Shown: one piece after another, positions 1 to 8,908 of the stretch | Numbering within the stretch: position 1 is the stretch's first letter | How the letters are laid out: each line of letters begins with the position of its first letter | From: Olivibacter sp. XZL3 | Lineage (GTDB): Bacteria; Bacteroidota; Bacteroidia; Sphingobacteriales; Sphingobacteriaceae | Assembly: GCF_004368405.1 (NCBI RefSeq) | Contig: NZ_SBJH01000010.1 | Coordinates: 186,001-250,000 of the forward strand | Direction of reading: 5' to 3' | Length of the DNA: 64,000 nucleotides | The notes under the pieces: model-generated | What the model saw: the letters and a program-made list of their open reading frames with translations, nothing else | Database searches by the model: none | Told to the model about the DNA's origin: nothing | Program-made: the position numbers and the translations under genes

Positions 1-69
1 CGCTTATCTCATGAGGTCATTGCGCTTGCGAGCCAGCACATCTTTGAGCCGCTGGGGTACTACCCATAA
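1..69 (+). CDS. C-terminal end of an unidentified protein
   Basis: The window opens inside a reading frame that codes for about 22 residues, ending ...FEPLGYYP, and stops with TAA at 67-69. The upstream part lies outside the window, so the product cannot be identified. It converges on the leftward GTPase operon, and the hairpin at 96-120 separates the two. Confidence 0.5.
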   Translation, partial: RLSHEVIALASQHIFEPLGYYP

Positions 70-95
70 GAAATAGCGCTAAAAACTATTGAAAA

Positions 96-120
96 GGGCG
101 CCGGAAAAATATCGGCGCCC
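96..120 (-). terminator. Rho-independent terminator of the leftward GTPase operon
   Basis: An 8-bp perfect GC-rich stem (96-103 with 113-120) encloses a 9-nt loop. Read on the minus strand the stem is followed by TTTTC, so it fits as the terminator of the operon ending at 139. On the plus strand no T-run follows. Confidence 0.7.
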
Positions 121-138
121 AATCACCAACCAACTCAA

Positions 139-1338
139 CTAAATATTTTCTGGAAAGGCATCTTCCCAGTGCTTATGTTCCCAGTGTTCCGATTCTTCAT
201 CAGTTAACAGACAGGTTTCCAGTTCGCGGAGACATTCGTCCTTGTTTAGGTGCTGTCCAATGAATACCAATTCATTTTGCCGGTCGCCCCACTTCCCGCT
301 CCATCTGCTTTCGATTTCTTCCTTAAACTCGTGATAGGAAGGATACCTGATGCGGTCTTTATAAGGCATGCTACACCACCATGAACCGGCAGGTTCGATT
401 CGTAAACTGCCTCCGGCTTGACTGAAGCTTATTGCAAAATCCGGTCGGGAGGGTATCCAAAAGAGCCCTTTTGCCCGTATTATCGAACTCGGGTAGCGGT
501 CGTTCAGGTAGTTGAGCCAACGAACCGGATGAAAAGGACGCTGCGATTTGAATACAAATGAGGAAATTCCGTATTCCTCCGTCTCGGGCACATGTTCATT
601 GGCAAGTTCCTGCTGCCATCCTGCCATAGAAGAAGCCGCATCAAAATCGAACATCCCCGTATTGAGAATGGCCGACGGCGGCACCGTTCCAAAACTGGAA
701 CGTAAAATAGATGCTTGCGGATTGAGTTTTCGGATAGCCGCTTCCAAGGTGCCGACAGTCGATTCCGCAACGAGATCCGTTTTATTGAGCACAATGACAT
801 TTGCAAATTCCAATTGGTCCGTTAGTAAATTGACAATAGTCCGGTTATCGTGTGCGTCGTCGGTAAGTGCTCGATCAAGAAGTGTTTCATTTGTGCCAAA
901 ATCCTTAAAGAAATTGAAGCAGTCTACAACGGTCACCATGGTATCGATGTAGCTAAAGGAGCTTAGATCAATGTCTTGCTGCTCATCGACGTAACTCCAG
1001 GTCTGCGCCACGGGAATAGGTTCGGAGATGCCGGTGCTTTCAATCAGTAGGTAATCAAAGCGATTTTCCTTTGCAAGTTTTTCGACTTCAACTATCAGAT
1101 CTTTCCTGAGCGTGCAACAAATGCAGCCATTGCTCATTTCTACCAACTTTTCCTCCGTTCTCGAGAGCACGTTTTCGCGGCCCACCGTCTGCGCATCAAT
1201 GTTTATCTCGCTCATGTCGTTAACTATTACAGCCACTTTGAGGTTATCCTTGTTATGCAGAATGTGGTTTAAAAGCGTCGTTTTACCAGCTCCTAAAAAG
1301 CCGCTCAGTACCGTTACGGGAAGTTTTCTTAATGTCAT
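139..1338 (-). CDS. COG0523/CobW-family GTPase, putative zinc metallochaperone
   Basis: G3E P-loop GTPase of the CobW/COG0523 family, 399 aa. The N-terminus carries the Walker A motif GFLGAGKTT (about residues 13-21). The family's metal-binding CxCC motif follows as CICC near residue 73, then ESTGISEP and the NKTD guanine-specificity motif near residue 185. A CobW C-terminal domain makes up the rest. Members bind GTP and zinc or another metal and are thought to pass metal to client enzymes in the cytoplasm; many are induced by zinc starvation. The start overlaps the stop of the small upstream gene in an ATGA arrangement, so translation is probably coupled. The shared divergent operator at 1550-1603 and the metal-related rightward operon favour zinc, but the metal is an inference. 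Confidence 0.9.
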   Translation of the reverse strand: MTLRKLPVTVLSGFLGAGKTTLLNHILHNKDNLKVAVIVNDMSEINIDAQTVGRENVLSRTEEKLVEMSNGCICCTLRKDLIVEVEKLAKENRFDYLLIESTGISEPIPVAQTWSYVDEQQDIDLSSFSYIDTMVTVVDCFNFFKDFGTNETLLDRALTDDAHDNRTIVNLLTDQLEFANVIVLNKTDLVAESTVGTLEAAIRKLNPQASILRSSFGTVPPSAILNTGMFDFDAASSMAGWQQELANEHVPETEEYGISSFVFKSQRPFHPVRWLNYLNDRYPSSIIRAKGLFWIPSRPDFAISFSQAGGSLRIEPAGSWWCSMPYKDRIRYPSYHEFKEEIESRWSGKWGDRQNELVFIGQHLNKDECLRELETCLLTDEESEHWEHKHWEDAFPENI

Positions 1339-1544
1339 ATATCATTTGCATTTACAATCCGTTCAAACCATGATCGTATTCTCCTATAATGATCTATTCC
1401 GTATAAACGAATAAATTCGATCGTCTCTGGGTGCTGCGCTTGCCGATAGACCGCTAATCTCGACTGCGCGAAATCTTTCGTAAGCGCTAGCTTACACTTC
1501 TTTGTAATACAGTCATGCCAGCTTTCAAAATCTTGTGGTATCAT
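1335..1544 (-). CDS. Small hypothetical protein co-transcribed with the COG0523 GTPase
   Basis: A 69-aa protein when started at the ATG at 1544. A longer frame would begin inside the inverted repeat at 1604 and is less likely. It has a DxxxC...KKC motif near the N-terminus and a basic, aromatic C-terminal half ([15 protein letters not shown]). No signal peptide or membrane segment is visible and I do not recognise a domain. Its TGA overlaps the GTPase ATG, so the two are almost certainly one transcript. The start codon lies only 6 bp from the operator half at 1550-1566, so the operator must cover the transcription start. A role in metal handling is guessed from context only. Confidence 0.65.
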   Translation of the reverse strand: MIPQDFESWHDCITKKCKLALTKDFAQSRLAVYRQAQHPETIEFIRLYGIDHYRRIRSWFERIVNANDI

Positions 1545-1549
1545 TTTGT

Positions 1550-1603
1550 TGCAATTGAGTTGCAAACATAAATAACTATTTGTTAATTTGCAACTCAATT
1601 GCA
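1550..1603. promoter_or_regulatory. Divergent operator: perfect 17-bp inverted repeat, Fur/Zur-like
   Basis: Two 17-bp arms, 1550-1566 and 1587-1603, are exact reverse complements separated by 20 bp. Each arm is itself partly palindromic (TGCAA-N5-TTGCA, with CAATTG inside). One arm faces the GTPase operon, the other the MerC/ABC operon. The size and AT-rich dyad fit operators of Fur-superfamily regulators such as Zur. The metal is inferred from the genes on either side. Confidence 0.65.
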
Positions 1604-1630
1604 TTTGTATATTAAAATAAAAGACGAGCT

Positions 1631-2053
1631 ATGAAAGTTAGTTTATTAGGAAAAATGGACCGGGTGGGGTTTACCGCATCAGCGCTATGTGCTATTCATT
1701 GTGCATTAATGCCTTTTTTGATCACGTTGTTACCCTTAGTGGGCCTTGAGTTTCTTTCCAGTCTATGGGTAGAAATCTGTGTAATCGCCTTGTCGGTGCT
1801 AATCGGGATAAGCTCGCTTATACCATCCTATCTGAGGTATCATCGAAAGCTGTCGCCTGTTTTGATGTTTATTGCCGGACTCATCTTGATTTTTGGTGCC
1901 CATTTTTTGGGCTTTCATGAACAGGAATTCATCCTAGTGCCTATCGGAGGGTTTACCATTGCAGGAGCGCACTTCTTGAATTGGAAGCTAAACCGGCCTT
2001 TTCATGAAGATGCCTGTGTTACGCATCATGAAAAAAATAAGTTAAATGAATAG
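1631..2053 (+). CDS. MerC-domain membrane protein
   Basis: A 140-aa protein with about four hydrophobic helices. It has the MerC-type start, in which the first helix carries a CxxxC pair (ALCAIHCALMP, near residues 19-25). MerC was named for mercury uptake. Bacteroidota homologues are often found outside mer operons, and no merA, merR or merP is seen here. The C-terminus is hydrophilic with HEDACVTHHE, which could bind a soft or borderline metal. It is first in a four-gene operon, overlaps the ATPase gene by 8 nt and sits directly downstream of the operator arm at 1587-1603. I infer a role in zinc or related metal uptake or sensing. Confidence 0.8.
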   Translation: MKVSLLGKMDRVGFTASALCAIHCALMPFLITLLPLVGLEFLSSLWVEICVIALSVLIGISSLIPSYLRYHRKLSPVLMFIAGLILIFGAHFLGFHEQEFILVPIGGFTIAGAHFLNWKLNRPFHEDACVTHHEKNKLNE

Positions 2054-2684
2054 ATCAATCATCTCCCTTGAGGGAATCGAAGTCAATTATAATGATGGCG
2101 TCAGGCTTGCCTTTGCTGAATTAAAGGTGGAAGAGGGAGCGCATTGTTTAATTCTTGGTAATTCTGGCAGCGGAAAAACTACTTTACTTCACGTAATGTG
2201 TGGTTTGCTCACGCCGTCAAGCGGCAGGGTGCTATTACGCGGCGTTGATATTTATAAGCTTTCAGCAAGAGAAATAGACCATTTCCGTGGGCAGAATATT
2301 GGCTTCGTCTTCCAACAAAATCATCTTATAAAGAGTTTAACCGTTCTTGAAAACCTCAAACTGGCTAGATGGCTCGCTGGAGTAAGGGACGATTATGGTG
2401 AGCTTCAAGACATCTTGAAGCGATTGAACATGGCCGATAAATCATCCAGCTATCCCTTTCAGTTAAGTCAGGGCCAACTGCAGCGGGTAGCTATTGCGCG
2501 GGCACTGGTAAACAGACCTTTGTTTGTAGTGGCCGATGAGCCTACCTCAGCCTTGGATGATCAGCATACAGAAATAGTGACAGAACTGTTGTCAGAGCAA
2601 GCGGAGGCCTATGGTGCCACATTGATTATTGCCACACACGATAAACGGATCATGGACAAATTTTCAAGTACCTATCAATTATAG
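2046..2684 (+). CDS. LolD/MacB-type ABC transporter ATP-binding protein
   Basis: A 212-aa ABC ATPase. Walker A is GNSGSGKTT (about residues 38-46), with a Q-loop near FVFQQNH. The signature is LSQGQLQRV and Walker B is VVADEPTSALD; the switch histidine is in IIATHD. Length and sequence style match the LolD/MacB/FtsE class, whose partners are FtsX-fold permeases that act mechanically on periplasmic or envelope substrates and do not move solute through a channel. The next gene, 3 bp downstream, is such a permease. The ATG at 2046 overlaps the MerC stop, which supports the start. It resembles the zinc-regulated MacB-type ABC modules (zrg-like) that I recall from Vibrio. Confidence 0.9.
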   Translation: MNRSIISLEGIEVNYNDGVRLAFAELKVEEGAHCLILGNSGSGKTTLLHVMCGLLTPSSGRVLLRGVDIYKLSAREIDHFRGQNIGFVFQQNHLIKSLTVLENLKLARWLAGVRDDYGELQDILKRLNMADKSSSYPFQLSQGQLQRVAIARALVNRPLFVVADEPTSALDDQHTEIVTELLSEQAEAYGATLIIATHDKRIMDKFSSTYQL

Positions 2685-2687
2685 CAG

Positions 2688-3938
2688 ATGAAGATATTAT
2701 ATGTTTCCTACAGGAGTATCGTTTATAATTGTTCATCTTCTGCCTTAGGCATCTTGCTGTCCTCACTCGGAACAGCTATTTTTTGTCTGACATTATTACT
2801 GTCTTCACAACTGAATCAGCACCTTTCACTTAATAGCCGGAATATAGACCTTGTCGTCGGCGCAAAAGGAAGTCCGCTGCAGCTGATACTGAATAGTATC
2901 TATTATGTTGATTATCCTACAGGAAATATTCTGCTGCAGGACGCGCAGGAAGTTGCCAAGCACCCCTTGGTTAAATTCGCTGTACCACTATTGCTTGGCG
3001 ACAACTATCAAGGCTTTCGGATTATAGGAACTGATTCCAACTTCCTTCATTTTTATCATGCAAGCTTCTCTTCTGGCAGATGGATCGCGCGCGACTTTGA
3101 ATCGGTTGTGGGATATCAGGTGGCGCGAGATAAACACTTGAAGTTAGGCGATAAAATAGTTGGGGCACACGGCTTAGCAAGCAACGAGGATCTGCATGCC
3201 GATCATCCATATACTGTTGTCGGAATTCTGGAAAAGAATAACAGTGTGACGGACCGGCTCGTCTTAACCAATATGTCAAGTGTTTGGCACATGCATGGGC
3301 ACGAACATGAAGGTAAGCGGCATCATCATGAAAGCGAGGAGGAAGAACATGAAGCAGGTGAAGACGGGCACAGGCTTCATGATTTATTGACAGTTGCAGG
3401 CGGGGGAAAGGAAATCACCAGTATGTTGATCCGATATAAAAATCCGACCGCTGTGGCTATGTTTCCTAGAATGGTCAATCAAACGACGAACATGCAAGCG
3501 GCTTCACCTGCTATCGAGAGCGCCCGTTTGTTTTCGATAATGGGGCTGGGGCTCGATGCCCTCCATATTTTGGCTGTGGTGTTGATGCTAATGGCAGCGG
3601 TGAGCGTATTCCTCAGTCTGTTTAATTCGTTTAAAAGTCGCAGGTACGAATTGGCAATTATGCGGACAATGGGCGCGTCTAGACGCACATTATTTAAGTT
3701 AATGATGATGGAGGGGGTCCTGATAACCATTATAGGTTCGATATTGGGAATCCTGATTGCACATACTACAGCTTTGGTCATCTCTACGAAAGGCGGGGCG
3801 GCCTTTATCGAAGCTTGGCATTTTGGTTTAACAGAGGTTACGGTTGTTCTTGTCGGATTATTGCTTGGTTTTACGGCTGCCCTGATACCGGCAATAAAAG
3901 CATATGCAACGCCGATTTCCCGTACTTTATCCGAATAA
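2688..3938 (+). CDS. FtsX-family ABC permease with a His-rich periplasmic segment
   Basis: A 416-aa permease. One N-terminal membrane helix (about residues 20-42) is followed by a MacB-type periplasmic domain. Three helices of the FtsX domain lie at about residues 285-410, with the typical SRRYELAIMRTMGASR loop. An acidic, histidine-rich stretch at about residues 200-232 holds ten His and many Glu, a likely metal-binding loop in the periplasmic domain. The gene lies 3 bp after the ATPase and 3 bp before the DUF3299-like gene, so all three make one unit. I infer that the complex handles zinc or a zinc-loaded envelope partner. A lipoprotein exporter (LolCE-like) is the alternative, but the His loop and regulation argue for metal. 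Confidence 0.88.
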   Translation: MKILYVSYRSIVYNCSSSALGILLSSLGTAIFCLTLLLSSQLNQHLSLNSRNIDLVVGAKGSPLQLILNSIYYVDYPTGNILLQDAQEVAKHPLVKFAVPLLLGDNYQGFRIIGTDSNFLHFYHASFSSGRWIARDFESVVGYQVARDKHLKLGDKIVGAHGLASNEDLHADHPYTVVGILEKNNSVTDRLVLTNMSSVWHMHGHEHEGKRHHHESEEEEHEAGEDGHRLHDLLTVAGGGKEITSMLIRYKNPTAVAMFPRMVNQTTNMQAASPAIESARLFSIMGLGLDALHILAVVLMLMAAVSVFLSLFNSFKSRRYELAIMRTMGASRRTLFKLMMMEGVLITIIGSILGILIAHTTALVISTKGGAAFIEAWHFGLTEVTVVLVGLLLGFTAALIPAIKAYATPISRTLSE

Positions 3939-3941
3939 ATT

Positions 3942-4406
3942 ATGCTGTTTTACAGAATTTTTGGTGTCATATTGATGGTTTTCGTAAGCCTTACCGCGCG
4001 GGCTCAGTTCTTACCCGATCATAAACCGATGATGAACGACGTATGGGAAGCCTTTGATCAGCTTATGTATAAAGTGACCACGGAGGACGATGGCACCACG
4101 GTTTACACACCCCATTTTCCGAAGATATTAAAAGATTTAGATAATACGGTGGTCACACTACCGGGTTATATGGTTCCTTTTGAGCTAGGGCGTGATCATC
4201 ATATGTTCATGCTTTCCGTTCTACCGGTTATGCAATGTATGTTTTGTGGACAGAATGGAATTCCTCCTTTAGTTCAGGTTACTATGAAAAGCGGAAAAGT
4301 CAGATTTTCAAACGATCCCTTTAAAATCAGAGGAAAAGTTCATTTGAACACGAATCTGGAGAAGGGAGCGGAAATACAGCTCGTGGATGCGGAAATTATC
4401 AAATAA
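3942..4406 (+). CDS. Secreted DUF3299-like protein of the metal ABC operon
   Basis: A 154-aa protein with an N-terminal signal peptide ending near ARAQ. The mature part has the DUF3299-like pattern: a LDNTVVTLPGYMVPFE stretch, then a CMFCG motif (residues about 99-103), then a small beta-rich C-terminus. The CxxC pair could bind metal or form a disulfide. DUF3299 proteins are typically encoded beside FtsX/MacB-type ABC genes in metal-regulated loci, as here. It ends the operon begun by the MerC gene. The exact role is unknown; a periplasmic partner of the permease is the simplest reading. Confidence 0.75.
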   Translation: MLFYRIFGVILMVFVSLTARAQFLPDHKPMMNDVWEAFDQLMYKVTTEDDGTTVYTPHFPKILKDLDNTVVTLPGYMVPFELGRDHHMFMLSVLPVMQCMFCGQNGIPPLVQVTMKSGKVRFSNDPFKIRGKVHLNTNLEKGAEIQLVDAEIIK

Positions 4407-4519
4407 ATCGCAATTAAGTCCGTTTATTTAAGCCTTAATAATTTTCTCATTGGCTGAATGTGAATGCGCAAAATTGAATTTAATTTCTATTTTTACGGAG
4501 GTGTAAATAAAATGAAAAT

Positions 4520-5401
4520 ATGGCTTCAGGTTTTTTTGCAATTCTGGATGATATAGCTTCTTTGATGGATGACGTCGCCGTTACCAGTAAACTGGCGGCG
4601 CGTAAAACCGCAGGCATCTTGGGCGACGATTTAGCCGTTAATGCAGAAAAGGCAACGGGCTTTCTCGCAACACGAGAGCTGCCGATATTATGGGCCATCA
4701 CCAAGGGCTCTTTCGTTAACAAGCTGATTATCGTTCCTATCGCACTGATCCTGAATATCTTCTTTCCGATCGCCATAAAAGTCATCTTGATTTTAGGTGG
4801 GCTTTATTTGGCTTATGAAGGAGCTGAAAAAATTGTTGAGTACTTTTTTCATCGAAAAAAGCCGGGCCATCAGGTGATTGAAGAGCGTGAAGAGGAAAAC
4901 GGCGATATCGAAAAGGATCGGATTAAATCGGCCATTACAACGGATTTCATCCTTTCGATAGAAATTGTAATCATCGCTCTAGGAACTGTTTTAGACCAAA
5001 GTTTAACGCTACAGATTATAACAGTTTCAATTGTGGCCATTTTAGCCACGGTGGGAGTTTACGGTATTGTTGCACTCATTGTCAGGATGGACGATATCGG
5101 TTATCGACTGATTAAGCGTTCAAATGACAGAGGGTGGCTATCAAAACTTGGTCACGGACTGATTAACGCGCTGCCATTGGTTATTAAGTTTCTCAGTATT
5201 ATCGGCACCATCGCCCTTATCCTGGTGGCGGGGGGAATCTTTGTTCATAACATCGACTATTTACACCATATATTGCCGCAGTTGCCTGCTATCATTAAGG
5301 AGCTTACCGTCGGTTTAGTAGCCGGATTAGTGGTATTGGCAATTTTCTCTGGTGGCAAAAAGCTGTTTTCATCCGCTTCCCATGGCGAAGCAAATCACTA
5401 A
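4520..5401 (+). CDS. DUF808 (YedI-like) membrane protein
   Basis: A 293-aa integral membrane protein that matches the DUF808/YedI family throughout. It opens with the family's MASGFFAILDDIA and continues with LAARKTAGILGDDLAVNAE, ending in several hydrophobic helices (about residues 70-100, 135-185, 210-245 and 255-280). The family is widespread and of unknown biochemical function. It stands alone here, about 110 bp after the metal ABC operon and 58 bp before the GH43 gene. A GGAGGTG lies 16 nt upstream of the ATG, too far for a normal ribosome site. Confidence 0.85.
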   Translation: MASGFFAILDDIASLMDDVAVTSKLAARKTAGILGDDLAVNAEKATGFLATRELPILWAITKGSFVNKLIIVPIALILNIFFPIAIKVILILGGLYLAYEGAEKIVEYFFHRKKPGHQVIEEREEENGDIEKDRIKSAITTDFILSIEIVIIALGTVLDQSLTLQIITVSIVAILATVGVYGIVALIVRMDDIGYRLIKRSNDRGWLSKLGHGLINALPLVIKFLSIIGTIALILVAGGIFVHNIDYLHHILPQLPAIIKELTVGLVAGLVVLAIFSGGKKLFSSASHGEANH

Positions 5402-5459
5402 CCAAAGCTGGTCCGTTTCAATATAAAGTTGAAGCCATGCATAGTAATAGACGCTAATT

Positions 5460-6977
5460 ATGATAACGAAAATGAATTTGCATAGTATAAAGCTGTTTTT
5501 TCTGGTATACCTCGGGATGTGTCGGGCCCTTTCGGCCCAACAAACAAAAGCCGTTATTGCTGGTGATTTTGCCGATCCTTCTATTATTCGAAAAGAGGAT
5601 AGCTATTATGCCATTGGTACATCGAGTGAATGGGCTCCTCATTTCCCCATTTTTAAGGCAACGGACCTGAACGACTGGCAGCAAGTAGGCTTTTTATTTG
5701 AAGAAACTCCTGCGTGGACAAAGGGGTCATTTTGGGCTCCAGAGTATTATTTTCATAACGGAACCTATTACGTTTATTACACAGCACGCAGAAAAAGCGA
5801 CGGCGTTTCTTGCATCGGGGTCGCCACTTCAAAATTTCCTGATCATGGATTTAAAGATCACGGCATTTTAATCGAATATGGAAGTGAAGCCATCGACGCC
5901 TTTGTTTTTAACGATGACGGTCAGCTCTATATCAGCTGGAAGGCTTACGGTTTAGACAAAAGGCCCATAGAAATCTTAGGAAGTAAACTCGCTGCTGATG
6001 GACTTTCCCTAGCGGGCGCGCCCTTTACCATGCTGAGGGATGATCAGGGGATAGGGATCGAGGGACAAAGTATCCTGAAGAAGGATGGTTATTATTATTT
6101 GTTCTATTCTGGCGGTGCTTGCTGTGGATTGGAGTGCACTTACCATGTGAGCGTAGCGCGCGCTAGTACGATTACAGGGCCATATGAAAATTTCGATCAA
6201 AATCCCATTCTTAGCGAAGCAGGCGGATGGAAGTGCCCGGGGCACGGAACCTTTGTAGAAGACAAAGAGGGAAAGACCTTTTATATGTACCATGCTTACA
6301 GCAAAAAGAGCCACGTATTTACAGGACGAGAAGGCCAAATAGCCGAATTAAGATGGAAGGATGGATGGCCGGTTTTTGCGAGTGCTATTCCCGCTAAAGC
6401 GGACTATTCAAATATTCATGTAGATTTTGCAAAAAGCGAAGACCAAGCCTATTGGCAGTGGGACTTCCGATACATGCAGCCGCGAGTTCACCGGCAAGCA
6501 GGAGAACTGAAACTTTCCGGAAAATATGATGCAGCCTCCAATGCCGGTATTGCCTTAACCTTAAGGCCGTACAGCGCGTCCTATCAGATCAGCACATCCG
6601 TTCTAAATAATAATAAAGCCGAAAAAGGCCTGATTATTTATGGAGATGAAAAGTCATCAATCGGCGTTTCCGCTCAAGGTGAAAACGCAGTGTTCTGGGT
6701 AATGAAGGATGGAAAGAAGCAGGTACTTGCTCAGCAACACCTGTTACAAAAGGATCTTCCTGTTTACCTTAAGATGCAGATGTTTCCTAATTTTACCTGT
6801 AAAGCCTATTGGAAACAAAGCGGTGACTGGAAGGAGTTGGTGGCGGACAGTGCGGGCTATGCGATTAGTTTTTTACCTCCGTGGGATCGCAGTCCGCGAC
6901 CCGGTTTGCATTTTAAAGGACCGGAAACAAGCAATGCGAGCTTTCAATTCTTTGATCTCACATATTTAAAAGAATAA
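5460..6977 (+). CDS. Secreted glycoside hydrolase, family 43
   Basis: A 505-aa protein with a signal peptide cleaved near ALSAQ; an alternative ATG at 5472 gives a tidier signal. A five-bladed beta-propeller GH43 domain occupies about residues 30-320. The three expected acidic residues are visible: the base Asp in ADPSI (D39), the pKa-tuning Asp in SEAIDAF (about residue 145) and the acid Glu in GIEGQS (about residue 200). The remaining ~170 residues look like a beta-sandwich accessory domain. GH43 enzymes act mainly on arabinofuranosides, xylosides or galactans; the subfamily and substrate cannot be told by eye. It is not inside either Sus locus and appears monocistronic. Confidence 0.85.
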   Translation: MITKMNLHSIKLFFLVYLGMCRALSAQQTKAVIAGDFADPSIIRKEDSYYAIGTSSEWAPHFPIFKATDLNDWQQVGFLFEETPAWTKGSFWAPEYYFHNGTYYVYYTARRKSDGVSCIGVATSKFPDHGFKDHGILIEYGSEAIDAFVFNDDGQLYISWKAYGLDKRPIEILGSKLAADGLSLAGAPFTMLRDDQGIGIEGQSILKKDGYYYLFYSGGACCGLECTYHVSVARASTITGPYENFDQNPILSEAGGWKCPGHGTFVEDKEGKTFYMYHAYSKKSHVFTGREGQIAELRWKDGWPVFASAIPAKADYSNIHVDFAKSEDQAYWQWDFRYMQPRVHRQAGELKLSGKYDAASNAGIALTLRPYSASYQISTSVLNNNKAEKGLIIYGDEKSSIGVSAQGENAVFWVMKDGKKQVLAQQHLLQKDLPVYLKMQMFPNFTCKAYWKQSGDWKELVADSAGYAISFLPPWDRSPRPGLHFKGPETSNASFQFFDLTYLKE

Positions 6978-7001
6978 AGATTAGCGGAAGAAGCTGCCTC
7001 T

Positions 7002-8744
7002 TTACCGACGCTCGCCAACCTGTTGGCGCCACATAGAGTAATAGAGTCCTTTTTTTTCTAATAAATCCTTATGAGATCCGATTTCGACGATCTTGCCTTT
7101 TTCCAGCACATAAATCTGGTCGGCATGCATAATCGTCGACAAGCGGTGAGCAATTAAAATTGTCATGCGTTCTTGACTGCCGGAGACATCCCTTATGGTG
7201 TTGGTTATTTCTTCTTCGGTCAATGAATCGAGCGCAGAAGTAGCTTCATCAAAAATTAGCAAACGAGGTTGGCGTAGCAAGGCTCTGGCAATCGAGATGC
7301 GTTGTTTTTCTCCTCCAGAAAGTTTCATTCCGTTTTCGCCTAAGACCGTATTTATTCCTTGCGGCGCTTTCGCTACAAGTGCCGTTGCCGATGCTTGATG
7401 TAAGGCTGTGTGGATTTCTTCCTCCGTTGCGCTGGGCTGCACAAACAGAAGGTTGTCTTTGATCGAGCCGGCATACAACTGCGTATCCTGCGTTACAAAA
7501 CCGATCTGTCTCCTCAAAGGGTTATATCGTACCTGTGTAGAGGCCGTATCGTTGAAGTAGATGTTTCCGCTTACCGGTATATAAAGCCCCACAAGCAGTT
7601 TGACAAGCGTGGACTTGCCTGAGCCGGAAGGGCCGACAAAAGCGATAGTTTGACCGGTTTGAACAGCAAATGATATATGGTCAATGGCATTGTGTTCACT
7701 GGTACGGTGTTTAAACACCACATTCTCAAAACGCAGTGTGGTAAGTTCCCGGATTTCGACAGCGTTTTCGGGTCGCTTTTCTATCGGTTTCTTCATCAGC
7801 CGGTCGAATGTATTGAGGGAAGCATCTGCTTCGCGGTAGAGTATAATTAAATTCCCTAATTCCTGCAGCGGCGTAAAAATAGCGGTGGAGATGAATTGCA
7901 TAGCAATCAATTCGCCGGTCGTTAACACTTTGCGGAAAATGAGCCAGAGCAGGATGAACAGCACCGATTGCTTCAGGAGGTTCAGCAAGTTCCCTTGCAA
8001 AAAAGAAAGCGAGCTCACCTTTTTTGCTTTCAACATTTCCAGATTGAAAATCCGCAAGGTTTGCTCGTTAAGCCGCCTCACTTCAGAGAAAGTCAGGCCC
8101 AAGCTCTTAACCAATTCAATATTACGAAGACTTTCGGTTATCACCCCCGCCTGTTGATCGGTTTGCCGATTGATGGAGCGCTGGATCTTTTTAATTCGCT
8201 TCGACACCAGCCCGGTTAATGAGCCTAAAAGCAACACCCCTACAAAAAAGACGGGCACTAGCATCCAATTTTTATTTAGGCTGTACCACAGCAAAAATCC
8301 AACCCCAACGAGTGAAGCGAACAGCACATTTATAAACGCGTTAATAAAACGTTCCGCGTCCGTTTTTACTTTTTGCAACACGGAGAGCGTCGTACCGCTC
8401 CTGCTCTCTTCAAATTCCTGGAAAGAGAGCCGCAGCGTTTGCTTCAAACCGTCATTGAAAATTTGCATGCCAAATCGGGCAACAGCCTTACGGGTCAGGT
8501 ATTCCTGAGCAGATTTACAGAGCTTGGCAATAATCGCAATCACCAATGCCAAGGATAGCCAAAGAAGAACTTCTTCAATCAATTCATTTTCACTTAAGTT
8601 GTTTTTGTTTGTGGCATACTGGTCTATCACTTTTCCAAATATTACGGGATCTAAGAGGTTGAGCAATTGGGCGAATGCTGCTAACAAGAGTGATATAATA
8701 ACCAGCTGCCGATGCGGTTTGAGGTATTTCAAAAGTATCTTCAT
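7002..8744 (-). CDS. ABC transporter, fused permease/ATPase (MsbA/exporter type)
   Basis: A half-transporter of 580 aa from the ATG at 8744 (ATG at 8777 would add 11 residues). The N-terminal six-helix domain covers about residues 1-310 and the nucleotide-binding domain about 335-575. Walker A is GPSGSGKST, the signature LSGGEKQR, Walker B LLIFDEATSALD, and the H-loop is in LIAHRLST. It would act as a homodimer in the inner membrane, as no second half-gene is adjacent. Lipid, drug or peptide export are all possible. It converges with GH43, with only 24 bp between stops and no clear terminator. Confidence 0.9.
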   Translation of the reverse strand: MKILLKYLKPHRQLVIISLLLAAFAQLLNLLDPVIFGKVIDQYATNKNNLSENELIEEVLLWLSLALVIAIIAKLCKSAQEYLTRKAVARFGMQIFNDGLKQTLRLSFQEFEESRSGTTLSVLQKVKTDAERFINAFINVLFASLVGVGFLLWYSLNKNWMLVPVFFVGVLLLGSLTGLVSKRIKKIQRSINRQTDQQAGVITESLRNIELVKSLGLTFSEVRRLNEQTLRIFNLEMLKAKKVSSLSFLQGNLLNLLKQSVLFILLWLIFRKVLTTGELIAMQFISTAIFTPLQELGNLIILYREADASLNTFDRLMKKPIEKRPENAVEIRELTTLRFENVVFKHRTSEHNAIDHISFAVQTGQTIAFVGPSGSGKSTLVKLLVGLYIPVSGNIYFNDTASTQVRYNPLRRQIGFVTQDTQLYAGSIKDNLLFVQPSATEEEIHTALHQASATALVAKAPQGINTVLGENGMKLSGGEKQRISIARALLRQPRLLIFDEATSALDSLTEEEITNTIRDVSGSQERMTILIAHRLSTIMHADQIYVLEKGKIVEIGSHKDLLEKKGLYYSMWRQQVGERR

Positions 8745-8908
8745 ATAAGAGGACCTACCTGGGTTTTTACTAAGCAATACATTTTTTATGAGAATATGTT
8801 TTCGGCCGACCTTTGTTCTGTAGGTGAAAGCCTTCTATTCCGTAAAGTCAATCCTAAACACTTTGGCCTGATGCTTGTTATGAGAGAAAGAACGGAATAA
8901 CTATCCTC

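Noticed and set aside
548-952. 134-codon plus-strand frame inside the COG0523 gene
   Set aside because: Fully antisense to a gene with clear motifs.
1631-2053. Mercury-resistance operon
   Set aside because: Only a MerC-like protein is present; merA, merR, merT and merP are absent and the context is a zinc-type ABC system.
4497-4556. GGAGGTG with an ATG 8 nt downstream, opening a 14-codon ORF before the DUF808 gene
   Set aside because: Bacteroidota rarely depend on such sites, and the ORF overlaps the DUF808 start without clear purpose; probably chance.
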